Shown piece after piece: positions 44,629 through 55,918 of a stretch of 64,000 bases of DNA. Positions within the stretch are counted from its first letter, which is position 1. Each line of letters opens with the position of its first letter. Location: assembly GCA_022560025.1 (NCBI GenBank), contig JAFISE010000058.1, positions 120,375 through 184,374 of the forward strand. The letters are read 5' to 3'. A program made the position numbers and the translations under genes. The DNA is from Stagonosporopsis chrysanthemi. Lineage: Eukaryota > Ascomycota > Dothideomycetes > Pleosporales > Didymellaceae. A model generated the notes under the pieces. It was not told the origin of the DNA and searched no databases. It was given only the letters and a program-made list of their open reading frames with translations.

Positions 44629-46569
44629 ATGACCGCCAGTAAGGAAAAGCGAATTGCTTCTGGACACACTTCGTCGCCGCCGGTGCAACGCCACTCTCGG
44701 ACGTGCTCTGGCGCCTCACGTAGCACATGCTCAAGCAACCCATGCACATACGCAACATGCGACTCAACCACGCCATGCTTGTCAGAGTCGCCAGCGAACC
44801 AGATTGCGGCCCAGGATGTCGAGCAAGACATGGGCCTTTGCCAGTGCCTCACACGATACCCAAAAGCGATCGCGTGGTCTGTTCTATTCTCCATGACCTT
44901 GATCATGGAGGGATACTCTACCATCCTGGTTCCCAATCTTTACTCTCTCGGTCCTTTCCTTCGCCAATTCGGTGACCGCCAAAGCAATGGCGAGTACGAG
45001 ATCAAAGCCTTGTGGCAAAGTTTTTTGGTCAATGGGGCGTTAGCCGCTCAAATCATTGGATTGTTCTTGTCTGGTTGGCTTGGGGAAAACAATGGGTATC
45101 GCAAAACACTCATGGCGGCCCTGACAGCATGCACTGCTTCCATCACAATCACGTTCTTTGCGACAAGCAAGCCGATATTGTTACTGGGTCAATGCCTACT
45201 TGGTATCCCATGGGGTGCGTTTCAAGCAATCAGCACGGTATATGCAAGCGACATTCTACCCGTGGGATTGCGAGGGTACCTCACCACGTATGTACACTTA
45301 TTCCGATTCATAGTTTCAGGGCTGCGAGCTACTTGTGAAGGACGATTGCTGACCTGGCCAGATATATTAACGCCTGCTGGGTGATAGGTCAGCTGCTTGC
45401 TTCCGGTGTCCTCCGCGCCACACTCACCATTGATTCGCAGTGGGCGTACAGAATACCATTCGGCCTTCAATGGGCATTCCCAATCCCTATACTTTTATGC
45501 GTTCTGCTTGCTCCTGAGAGCCCTTGGTGGCTGGTTCGACAAAACAGACTTGAAGAAGCGAAGAACTCGTTGCGCCGTTTACGTACACAAGCAAAGGATG
45601 AGACGGACGTCGACTTTGAAGCAAGCCTAGTGAATACGTTAAAGCACGTTCAGATGACTAACAATGCTGAGCAGCAAGCACAAAGCGGGACAGGCTACCT
45701 TGATTGCTTCAAAGGCGACGATGTCAGGAGGACCGAGATAGCCTGCATGTGCTGGATTATTCAGACTCTGTGCGGTAGTACGTTCATGGGCTTCTCCACC
45801 TACTTCTGTGCGTAGCCCCGTTGCGTGATCTTGTTATCAACCTCAATCCGCTAATCTCTCCACAGATGAACAAGCTGGTCTTGCCGTCAAATATGCCTTT
45901 TCTTTCTCGCTAGGCCAGTTTTCAATCGGTCTTTTAGGCGTACTCGTATCATGGTTCCTTCTCACCTTTCTCGGACGGCGCACGATCTACCTTTACGGTC
46001 AAGCGCTGACGTTCATGTGCGTTTTGCTTATCGGAGTCCTTGCCTGCATTCCTCATGAACACAATTCTGCCACCAATGTGTCTCGCTCGGCTGGCGGCGC
46101 TATTAGCACTGCTAACAGCACTGCCGCTGGCGGTGCAATTCCATGGGCTATCGCTGCCCTGCTTCTCGTCTTCACCGCGGTCTACGATGCCACCATTGGT
46201 CCGCTCTGCTATACTCTCGTCTCTGAGATTCCGTCCACCCGCTTGCGCGCGAAAACGGTCGTCCTAGCACGCAACTGCTACAACATCTGTGGTATCGTCA
46301 CCAATATCATCACTCCGATGATGCTCAATCCCACTGCATGGGCATGGGGTGCTAGGTCAGGTTTCTTTTGGGCTGGCACTGCAGTGATCGGACTCGTGTG
46401 GTCCTGGTTCCGGCTGCCTGAGACGAAGGGAAGGACCTTTGCGGAGATCGATATCTTGTTTCGCAACAAAACGAGTGCGAGGGAATTTAAAAGCACACGT
46501 CTTGCGCAAGAAGAGCCGCAGACAGGCGCGAATGAAAGTAACAAAGCAAATAGTGTGCAGGAGGTGTAG
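44629..46569 (+). CDS. MFS sugar transporter (alpha-glucoside/hexose permease type)
   Basis: Three exons (44629-45287, 45362-45807, 45866-46569) give 602 residues. The transporter body starts near residue 75 with YPKAIAWSVLFSMTLIMEGY, followed by GWLGENNGYRK, LLLGQCLLGIPWGAFQ, DILPVGLRGYLTTYINACWV, the PESPWWLVRQ motif, and the C-terminal LVSEIPSTRLRAKTVVLARN and RLPETKGRTFAEID. These are sugar-porter signatures, closest in style to fungal maltose/alpha-glucoside permeases. Introns 45288-45361 and 45808-45865 are GT-AG and restore GYLTTYINACW and FSTYFYEQAG. The first 70 residues are Ser/Thr/Cys-rich and unusual; an alternative removes most of them by splicing from GTAAGG at 44639 to a CCAG near 44800, giving MTATNQIAAQDVEQ. 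The substrate is inferred only. Confidence 0.88.
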
Positions 46570-46905
46570 GTGTAAAAGGATGGTCAATTCTTCGGATTGG
46601 TTCTCACTTGCACTGCTATTATTCGAACTTGGGAAGTGTCATCAAAACGAATGACGTAATAGTTTCTTAAGCCTAATTAATGAGGGAAACCAAATTAGCC
46701 TACTTTGTTGTCCCCATGGTTCCTTAAGCTATTGATGAGAAGTTTGTTGGGCTGAAGTCCAATGCTTACTTGGGTGTAATTTGTTCGAAGCGTGCGTGAT
46801 TGAAAGATGCGTTTCACCACAATCAAAGCGGCCAAACCAAATTCTTCAATCAAGTGTACAGCAAGCATACGAAACGCCAATATCAGTACATAGTTGACTA
46901 TCATA
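46570..46905. other. convergent 3' flanks
   Basis: This AT-rich spacer joins the 3' ends of the sugar transporter (+) and the sulfotransferase-like gene (-). I see nothing else in it. Confidence 0.6.
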
Positions 46906-47952
46906 CTAAGCCCTCCACCTCCGCTCGTACAGCCATGTATATTCTCCTAGCGCATCGCCAACCAACCTCTCCAACCGCCCGGCCAACGAATCCCCAAACT
47001 CTCCCTTCCACTTTTCCTTCTCCTCTACAATATCAAAGGCCATAATTTCTAATTTATCCTTGATAACCCCCGTGCTATCCAGCAAAGTATCCTTCATGCG
47101 CCGCTCCGTCCGGCCCATCCTGTTCTGTTCATCCGCACTCGCAGCTTCCCACTTTGTCCGAGTCCTGGTGGCGTCCAACCCCACTTTGCTTGCGTACCGA
47201 CGAACAAACTCAGGGTCCTTGAGTTGCGAGGCGTCAATGATGAGCGGTTCCAAATTCTTCCGGCTGTTCGGTTGACTATCCTGTTGCGAGGTGTGCGGAG
47301 AGCGCGTTTGCTGGTTCACAAGAAACTTGTACAGGAGGAGGTGCCAATGGAACGTGCATTCCCATCGCATGAAAGTCTCACTTTTTGAGGAGAGGACTGT
47401 TTCCAGGCCCTCGTTGTCGATCGCCGTTCGCAGGGCGCTGGGGAAGGTGAGTGCAGGATGGCGAATGAGGAACGTAGCTCTGCTGCGGGACCAAAGAGCG
47501 TCTGGGAGGGCTGTGGGATTAATTGGCTCGCTATCATCCAAAAGCGATGTTCCTAGAGAGGATGTATAATGATGAAGGAATTCGGACTCGACGGACGGTA
47601 ATACCATCCAATTCACGTGCTCTTTTACGTATGTCCCAAGGCCCTGTGCGTCAGCGTCTGCAGCTAATGTTTTCCACCCTGAGACGCCTGAATACAAGGC
47701 AGCGTCCATATCATGCTTCTCCGAGTCGCTCCAAACATTGAAGGATTGCTGGAGTGTCGCGTTCTTGAACCGATGCAATAACGCAGGCAAGAAAAGATAC
47801 CCATCGCGAGGATGTTCGAAAACGGACGGCTGATCATGAAGCGCGAGAAGATGGGTAAGGAGGTTCGATGTCGTTCGTGGAATCGATATTAAGATATTGT
47901 GTCGACTTGATCCTGAAAAGTCGTACAATTCTGGTGCCAGCTTATCCGGCAT
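46906..47952 (-). CDS. sulfotransferase-fold P-loop protein
   Basis: A single open frame of 348 residues from ATG 47952; the frame runs two codons further but there begins with TTG. The N-terminal ILISIPRTTSNLLTHLLALH resembles the 5'-phosphosulfate loop of sulfotransferases, where yeast-like and bacterial relatives have SxPRTxST. RATFLIRHPALTFPSALRTA resembles the 3'-phosphate-binding segment. Later motifs are ETFMRWECTFHWHLLLYKF and a Leu-rich LEPLIIDASQLKDPEFVRRY. This pattern is seen in a group of fungal proteins of unknown role, often near metabolic clusters. It has no membrane segment or signal peptide, so it is probably cytosolic. Whether it binds PAPS is not shown. Confidence 0.75.
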   Translation of the reverse strand: MPDKLAPELYDFSGSSRHNILISIPRTTSNLLTHLLALHDQPSVFEHPRDGYLFLPALLHRFKNATLQQSFNVWSDSEKHDMDAALYSGVSGWKTLAADADAQGLGTYVKEHVNWMVLPSVESEFLHHYTSSLGTSLLDDSEPINPTALPDALWSRSRATFLIRHPALTFPSALRTAIDNEGLETVLSSKSETFMRWECTFHWHLLLYKFLVNQQTRSPHTSQQDSQPNSRKNLEPLIIDASQLKDPEFVRRYASKVGLDATRTRTKWEAASADEQNRMGRTERRMKDTLLDSTGVIKDKLEIMAFDIVEEKEKWKGEFGDSLAGRLERLVGDALGEYTWLYERRWRA

Positions 47953-48565
47953 CTTCAACGTGGCTGGCAGATGCCGCTGATTGGTTTCCCTGATTCTGAA
48001 TTATCACTCTTTGAAACGATTCTCTGATGTATTCCTTGGAAAGGGTTTCTTCCGATGAGACTCAGGCAAAGGACGAGGCAATTCTGTGTTCTTACACAAA
48101 TGTGCCGTGGAGGCCTTGAGCGGGGTATGTATGCATGTCAGCTGACGCCATTGCTTGGTGATATTTACAAGATCAACTGGACAGTATGAGTAAAAGTAAG
48201 ATACGGGATGAATGCTATACGTTTGATACTACATGGTGGAGAAAACGAGCGCTGAATGCAACGTTGAAAAAAAAGCTCTCATGCGGGTGGTGTAGGTACT
48301 ATATACAAATGCATAATATCGTACATCAGATGAAAGCAAGACAGGGGTATAGTGCTGGAAGCGAAAGTAAGAGGTGGGTATCAGGAGAACGATCGTACAC
48401 GAAAAACGCAACGGCAGCATTCCATGCACCGTAAAATCAACAATGCAATACTGAACTCACGCTGTGCAAACCACAAACATGCAGAATGCTGAGAACAGCG
48501 AAACTTGAAAACAAATGTGCTGATGAGATACCAATAAAACGGGGGGGGGGGGATGGTCAATAGCC
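47953..48565. other. intergenic with G12 tract
   Basis: This separates two genes on the minus strand. It contains a run of 12 G at 48541-48552, 14 bp beyond the stop codon of the transcription factor. No gene was recognised. Confidence 0.6.
48541..48552. repeat. G12 homopolymer
   Basis: Twelve consecutive G on the plus strand, so the transcription factor transcript would carry C12 directly after its stop codon. A second run of 11 G lies at 54212-54222 in the gene-poor region. Confidence 0.9.
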
Positions 48566-51500
48566 TCAAAGACCCCAGCCCGTCCAGCCATGCTCGAGCA
48601 TCCGCTCGATCTGACTGATGGCCTCGTCGATGATCTCTCCGCGGTTCCCTGCGGATGAGCTTATGTGGATCTCTTCGGAATCCACATAGCTTGAAACAGT
48701 TCCGCGTAAGTGCATCTTCGTCCAAAGGAGAAGACTCGTGCATCCAGTATGACAGGCCGCAATAGCCAGCGACGAAATTTGAGTCATTGCAGTAGAAAGA
48801 AAGAGCGAAGTCTGGGAGAATATCTCCACCCTCGGTGAAAGTATTTGTTTCGGAGGATCGGAAGGTGAGGTGTGTTGAATAGCAGCATGATTGTGCATCG
48901 ACCTCACGATTCTGGGTTGAGGTGCTCTAGGTGAAATCCTAGATGTACCATGACCTGGCGGTAATGGTGCCTGATGGTGCTGTGAGGAACCGCCAAAAGC
49001 CCAGGCCTTGCTGGTAGCAGCGACTGTTGCAGCCCAAAGCACAAGTGCGGCGAGGAATAGGCTCAGCTGGTTGCCCAGACCAAGCGCTGACCGATCGTCA
49101 GTCTCCAGGGAATGATTGAGAATGGCGATAGCAATCCGCAAAGCCTCTACAGATGAATTAACTTCGTGCTCGGCGGTTGATGACCAAATTTTCCCTGCCC
49201 AGGCTCGGAGAATAGATTTCAGGGAGGAGCACTCTTCTTGAGATGTCAACTTTGTGCCAAGGATCCACGTTTCGCCTGAAACAGCCAGGAGGGCTCGTAG
49301 AGGTACTAGTTGCGCTAGCTTTGCGGTTAGGAGTTGGAGTTGAGTTGTCGTACTCAGGCTCAAAACATGCTCTAAATTTGCGATCAAGTTTGGAGAAGGC
49401 CCATTGAGCTGATCGTAACATGCTGCGATTAGCACTGCAGACTGGAAGTAGTTGTAGCGCTCTTCAGTTCGTAGTTGCAAGGCATCTTGAATGATTTTAG
49501 GCATGTTTAGGTGCTGTTGCGCAACAGCAGCCCATTCAGAAGCAGACCGCGCATTCCATAAAGCGTCGTGTACCGGAAAGGGAAGATTATCGACCACTAA
49601 CTGCAAGGTTGACGGACAATGTCGTGCAAGCAGTGTTCGTTGTTGGCATTCCAAGATATAGCACGATAGCAGTAGATTTTGTCTTGCTGAGAGCAGCGAC
49701 CATTGGATCCAGCGGTCATGGATGTATTCTTCAGGAGCAGGATCAAGCAACTGTAGACCGAAAACGGCCGAGGAATGGACAGCGCGGACGCCTGCCAGCT
49801 TTGTGTACGTTAACAAATTGTGCGAAACAATCGGAGTGTGCTGTTGTACCTTTTCGTACAGTCGCTTGAGCCGTGCGGACAATGTCCTTGAGCAGCGCTG
49901 CGCATAGTATTGCGAGAAGATCTCTACCAAAAAGATGGCTTGATCGTCGCATGCTCTGTCACAGCCAGTGCGACCTAATTCTTCTCTCTGTCCTTGATCA
50001 ATCATGGGTTGCTCTGCACTTGCGTTCCGAAAGTCATACCTGTAAAAGGAGTCTAGCACAATTTCTGTGAATTTCCATGGCTCTTTGTTTTTGACAAGCA
50101 TCATTGCTGAACTGCAGGTCGATTGCAATCATTGCAGCGTAAAGCATAGGCGAGAGCTCTCCACCGCAGGCGAGGGTGAATCGATGGACGATGGGGAAAG
50201 CGGGATGAAAGAGCCTCCAGTAATTGTTCAGCCATTGCTCAAACGGATAGGCGCGCGTGATTTGGCTCATACCGTAGTGATCTCCTGGGAAAAGGTGTAT
50301 TCCTTCTTCATGGTCCATCTGCACTACACTGCGAGAGTCGTAAGGTGCGTAATCTGATATCGCGTCCATGCCAGGCATGCTGGAGATCGGGTATATCGCA
50401 GATGCGAATGGAAAGCTGGATGACACCATGTTCTTTTCGTCAGATGGCCAAGAATACGGGACGGAGGCAGACGACGTTGGCGAATGCGAAGCATGTGCCC
50501 ACGTCTGCTCAATGAAAGAGGCGTTCGAGGATGCACGAGTTCGGAATGGTGGCGTCGTGTAAATTTGACTGTACTCAGGAACAGGAGCCGGGGAAGCATA
50601 GCCGCTTGAGCATGAGTATGGTGATTGCGTGAAAGAACCATGCCATGCGCCGGATGTAGCTGTACCTTCTACAAGAACCGGACCAGATATGGAGTGTCGC
50701 GCAGAGTAACTCGGATTCTGGCATTTGATATCACTGAAAGAAGATGTCAGCTACATGCTTACATCTGCTTGTGTGGAGAGGATGCTAAAGGAAGTGTAGA
50801 TACGAAAGTCTGAAGCTTTCGTGTTACTGTAACTCACTTCATAGGAGTCTTGAAAACTTGACTAGAATGGAAAACATCATTGCTGAAATTGGAAGCTGCG
50901 ATCTTCGGAGTATGAGGGAGTTCAGGAAGACGAAATGGAGTTGAGTTGTACCTTGGAAACGATGTGACCTCCGACTGAGGGGACATAATATGCTGTTGGG
51001 GACGTGCTATTGTAGGTGGAGGCGTGATGGAATCGAAGACTGATAGGAGTTCGGGGGCAGTACTCAAGGGTGTATGGGCGGAGTGCTCGGTACTGGAAAG
51101 AGAAGGTCTTCGAGACACATTGCCGAGTTCATCACTGCGACTGGTAAGTAATTGAGTATAAGGACACTCTCGACGAGACCTACTGTCGTTCCTCATGTCG
51201 CTGGAGAAGATCGAATCGAAAGAATGCTTTGCCACAGCCAGCGTACTTGCAGACCATGGCGCCCTCTTGAACGTGATTCCGTTGGTGACGTCTGATTATC
51301 AGATTAGATCATAGTAGGCCAAAAGGCGTATTGCTTTACCTTAAGTGCTCCGCGCGGGTATAAGACTAAATTGAGTAAGCATAGCTTCGTATAAGAGACC
51401 CAGGAATTGGAGACAAGCTGAAAGGTCTGCCTCTGATCCTTGCATTGATCAGAACTGGAAGCACTTACACGCCCGCACTCACAGTCATGTACTTTGAGAC

Positions 51501-51807
51501 CTTTCTTTGCCTTACTAATTCGTCCTGTTTTGGTGTAGCTGACTGTAGACATGATGTTTGGACTGGTTTTGGATTGCTGGACAGCGCGAGAAGTGGTAAC
51601 GTAGGACGTGGTCCTGACTGTGGTGGCGAGTCCGGAGCAGCGTTGAGGGGATATGGACTTCGTAGCGGCAATAGGAGCATTTGAGGATGCTGTTTGCCCC
51701 TTGCGGCGCTTGTCTGTGGCTGAGGCAACAGTGGTATGCTCAGGCTGTTGATGTTTTCCGACAATCGAAGCCAAGGGGCGCCTCGTCGTCTTATGGGACT
51801 CAGACAT
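48566..51807 (-). CDS. C2H2 zinc-finger transcription factor with fungal_trans domain
   Basis: Six exons (51807-51469, 51365-51340, 51291-51184, 51140-50838, 50733-50040, 49987-48566) give 963 residues. The N-tail (1-105) is basic and Ser/Thr-rich. Two zinc fingers follow: CECGRSYTRAEHLRRHQRNH, with a C-x1-C start, and CKYAGCGKAFFRFDLLQRHEERH-like C-x4-C (about 109-160). They are assembled from three exons, one of only 26 nt. A Ser/Pro-rich linker leads to the fungal_trans (PF04082) core, AYPFEQWLNNYWRLFHPAFP, then LGRTGCDRACDDQAIFLVEI. A helical C-terminus ends at WTGWGL. Such regulators are nuclear and control local or metabolic gene sets. The 43-nt intron at 51141-51183 is the shortest in the window. 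The fifth intron (49988-50039) was placed by phase. Confidence 0.88.
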
Positions 51808-54800
51808 GTTAAGTGAAGGGCTAAAGCAGCGTGTGTTACGGGGCCCAAGACGATAGAGCCAGGGCAGATCGGGGCGGTGGGTGGGTGGATCCTCGGATAA
51901 GGTCTATCATACGGTCCAGATCTGGTGGTTCGGCAGACGGTTAGAAGCCAACGGCCATGTCTTAGGAAGGCCGGTAAATGTCCCACACAGTGATAGTTGG
52001 CAGGCTGAGGGCACAGAAATGAAATAGGGTACCAGCGTCAGGAGAATAGACCAGCAGGCGCGTGAAGTAAGCCAGGAATGGACTACCAGCCGACCCAAAT
52101 TAGGATCTTGGTGATGTAGGGGTCCTAGAAGAGGGTATGAGAAGGATGCACTGCGCCCACGTGCACTTGTAGAAAGATACCGTAAATACCTACAGGCTGT
52201 GCCTTGACCAGGCCTCAACGGGGTTTGAGATTTGATGTGTGGGACTGGCGACGAGTGACAAGGCATGCTTGAAGCCCGAATCTACGCTTGTGAAATGACA
52301 GGGACTATGTTTGGAGATCGCCAATGACGATGCTGTGAACGGTCATGGACCATATCTACACAACCCACGGGCATGGCTGTTGGCGTGTAACCGAACGGTT
52401 CCACAAGCAATCCAGGACGCAAGAGCATCCGCACACCAGAGATGGGGCACGGGACAGGGTCCTGACGTGGATAGAGGCTGCCACCGCAACGCCATTTTGC
52501 GGACCGGCCCTGCCTCAAAGCGCCCAAGCACAGCGCGGTACACGTTGTGATGAAAGGTGGCTTGGTGCCCGAAATAGCGACGCCCGTGCGCTCAGCCTTC
52601 CTGCAGCGGCACGCACTTGTGCTTACGTCAATGCGCAGGACCACGAATGCAAACAAGGCGACTGTGTTATTCGCAGCGTTAGCCGGACAGCTTACCATGA
52701 TGCATCCGGATGAAGACAGCATAGAGACACGCGATGTAGATGGCTATATCGTACGGCGATGAATGACAGCCCTACACACGGTTTGCGGTATCTCATTTCA
52801 GTGTTTTGTTGCAAAGGCGCTTTCATTGAGTGTTGTCACTAGACTGAAGTGGTAGCGGCAGATGTCTAGCGTCATCTGTAGCCCTGCTTGGTCAAGGTGC
52901 ACTGTGGAGAGCATCAGAAAAACAGGCTGCTAGGATGGCAGTGCCCGATCACTTCAGGGTCCCGACAAACAACGACTGATCGTTGCTACGACGGTTGCAT
53001 CAGTCCTGAGCTGCTGCATGTTGTTAGGACGTGGGCCCGTGATTCTTGCCTTGATGTTGCTCATTCGGTGGGTGTTCAGAGATGGTGCGTAAGCCGGGCG
53101 AAGAATCCCTCCGCACAAGCACATGGCTACAGATGTTGACAGTTGTTGCGTGCTTGTAATCCCACACGACTTTGGACAAGCTTTCTTAATCTCCACACGG
53201 GTCGCCAGCAAAAGCCCGCGGGAGGCCTGATGGTTTTAGCGCTCTTCAGCCTTCTTGACCGTAGTTTTCACGGCTCGGGCGCGAACGCGCCAGGGCCCAC
53301 GACGTGCCTTTCGGTCGGTTTGCAGGGCAGCCAGGGCCGTGTGAGAAGATGACCGAGACACTGGTCAGTTGGCAGGGAATCCCGGCCAACAGCTAGACTG
53401 TCGGCGCGTAAATGATGGGCAAATGAAGCCGTGCTCAAGTACATCCGTGCTGGATCCCACGCGTCCAGCCCAGTCCAACCGTTTTGATGAGCTCGGATGT
53501 CTCTCAGGTGGGTGGCATGTGCGTAAGGTGTGGACGGCGATCACTCAACATGCCATTTGCTTGTTTCGTGCAAGCGCGCAATTGAGCTTTCATGAAGGCC
53601 GTCCATTTTGACGAGCTCGGAGACAACGTTGTCCTGGACTGCGAAATGCTTTGCAAGCATTGCCTACTTCGCTCTGCATTTCAGACTCAAGAGGTGCTCA
53701 GTGCCAAGGTGGGTGAGAACTCAAACCATTGCGCAGGGAGTAGGCGTCGAACTGGAGGTGTGTGGAGTGGCACGATCCCCCAACTTCGCGGCATATACCA
53801 AATCAAGCAAGGTGATCCGACAGGCCTGGCGATGAACGGAGCACTGATCTTCGAGTTCCTCGAACGCATCGACGCATAATCAACAATCCCTTGCCCATGA
53901 TCATGTCCTAGGCACGGGCTATGTATGTACATGGGTTGTCTGCCGCCTGGTCTCCCATACCCCATGTGGATTCATGAATGGGAAGTTTTTGCCGTGTCCC
54001 GTGATGCTTGTGTGGGGTTGTAGTGACGCAGTCAGGGATAGACCAGTCACTGGATTGTGCATATTAGTGGGTGCTCTATATAGACTACAAGATGAAAGCA
54101 CATCAATCAGGCGATCATCGGCGCGTTGCAGGAGCCATGGACTGGCAGGAGCCGCATTTCTCGGAGACCAGCCTGATAAACTGGGCCAACACAGATCTGA
54201 GGATTGTTGGAGGGGGGGGGGGTCAACGTTGTGGTGGTACGTCGATGCTTCAATCAAGCAATGTGCTGGATGTTAGCGACTTTGCAGACCCTGCTGGGTA
54301 AAATGTGAAGGAGTCGCAGACGAGCTGTCTTCTATTTGCCTTCGTGTCGTGATCAGGTTTGCGAATACAGCCAAGCTGTGCAGCACGTGCAACGCCACCG
54401 CTATCGCCAAATTGTCAAGCACAGAATTGTCGTCGACTCCGCTCTCAGGGGCACAAAGTCGCAGGTGGTGCGCCCATCCGTCCGCGCCTGTCAGCAGACC
54501 CGAGCGTCTGTACAAAAGCTGTCCTTGTCTCAAGTATAGTACTCGACGTGGCAGGACTATGCAGTATGTACAGCTGGGAGCCGCACAAAGACAATTCCAC
54601 AGCCTCGCCGCCAGCTTTCCGTTGGCTGTGGGGCAAGCGAAGTACGCTAGCGGGCTGCTCCTCCGCTACTAAACATAGAGTGCGCTGCTGCGCATTGACC
54701 ACAGTACATTGTCTACTGAGCATGAGGCTGAACTCCATCGCCGGCGAAGAGTGTGCCTTGCTACATCATACACTGAATGCCATCATCATCTGGACCGCAC

Positions 54801-55918
54801 ATCTATCTATGTCAGGTTTGCAATGTGTGTCTTCAGCTGTTTTAAAACTCGTGTGACATGAAATGTCGACTCAACGGCTTGTACGGCGGTCGCCAGCCTT
54901 GTCCCGTCTTATCGTTTGCCAATCTTAAGCCCAAGTTACATTCATCAAAAGCGCTCGCAGCGCGCGCGTTCGACACAGAGCTTGAACCGACTATATTTCA
55001 TCTCAGGCACGTTGCCTTGTTCATCCTCTGGCTACCATGCGGTAGGCAATGCCGAAAGTTCTATTTTGGACCTCACGTCAGCACTCTGATAATTTCGAGC
55101 ATGTGAATGCATAAGCAAATTCAGTCTTCCCATGACGCAGTGCTGGCCTGTTGCTCAAGCATATTTCTGATTCACAACCATCGATCGCAAAGCGACTCCA
55201 GTCTGAATGTCTCAGGGCGCGCGTGACGGTTATGCATGTGCTGCAGCTGACTGCGGTCTTACCCACACAATCGACTCGTGCTCCGAAGCCTGCTTCCTTA
55301 AAGGGCAGACAGCAGGCGCATGTTGTTCCCAACATTCTGGTTTCATCTCACCAGCCCTGTGCCCCTGCATCATACGCTTGCAGCATCGCGCATCCATCCC
55401 TCGCATACCTTTCCCTCGGTGAACCCGACGACCAGAATTAGTAGAGATCGCAGGATCCACGCAGATGCGCAAGTCCCTCGGTGTATGCGACAGAATCCTA
55501 CAGCGGCGCATTCCTTCCGATGCCCGTGCCGCACCTCTTGGAACTAATTAATCACTTCGATACAAATGTCATGGTTGGGTACGTGTCACTGGCGATACGC
55601 ATGATTTGAGCTGAGCATATTACACACCACCGCGTGCGGCCGTTTTTGGGCCCTCAGTCCGGGAAACCGGGTTCGATATCGACACAAGGCAAGCACATCT
55701 TGTGGAAGGAGTACATCCTTAGCCGAGATGACCGTGCAGCTTTGACTGTTTAGTGATGGTTGCATCCCAGATCATCTTCAACGTCAGGTCAGAAAGCTGC
55801 ATCAAGTGTCACTCACACGGGAACTACATAGATCAAACCATGGTAACGAGTTTTTGGTAGTGGTTTGCTTCATATGTGAGAGAAACAACGCTTTCTAAGC
55901 CGAGATCTCAGTAGCCGC
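51808..55918. other. 4.1-kb gene-poor region
   Basis: Dozens of short frames on both strands overlap with no splice continuity, and none has a domain that I recognise. It includes the upstream region of the transcription factor, a G11 run (54212-54222) and the 3' flank of AROM. Base composition is like the surroundings, not RIP-like. The one frame that stands out is the cysteine-rich ORF at 55207-55422, listed separately. Confidence 0.55.
55207..55422 (+). CDS. putative small cysteine-rich protein with CS-alpha-beta (defensin-like) spacing
   Basis: A 71-codon frame with eight Cys at residues 11, 16, 25, 29, 39, 40, 52 and 54. The spacing C-x3-C-x9-C ... C-x1-C is the signature of the cysteine-stabilised alpha/beta fold (defensins of fungi, plants and insects). 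The two additional Cys (11/16 and the CC pair) could form a fourth bridge. The stretch DSCSEACFLKGQTAGACC resembles the helix plus first strand, and LCPCI the last strand. No signal peptide is encoded in this frame. TCTCAG directly after the ATG could be a splice acceptor for an upstream secretion exon, but I could not find one. A 17-residue tail after Cys54 is unlike mature defensins. It could be a chance frame or a degraded gene; it is not recognised as any known protein. Confidence 0.35.
   Translation: MSQGARDGYACAAADCGLTHTIDSCSEACFLKGQTAGACCSQHSGFISPALCPCIIRLQHRASIPRIPFPR

Noticed and set aside
55655..55700. tRNA-like B-box (GGTTCGATAT)
   Set aside because: It departs from the GGTTCGANTCC consensus at the end, and no A-box, acceptor stem or cloverleaf could be laid out around it.
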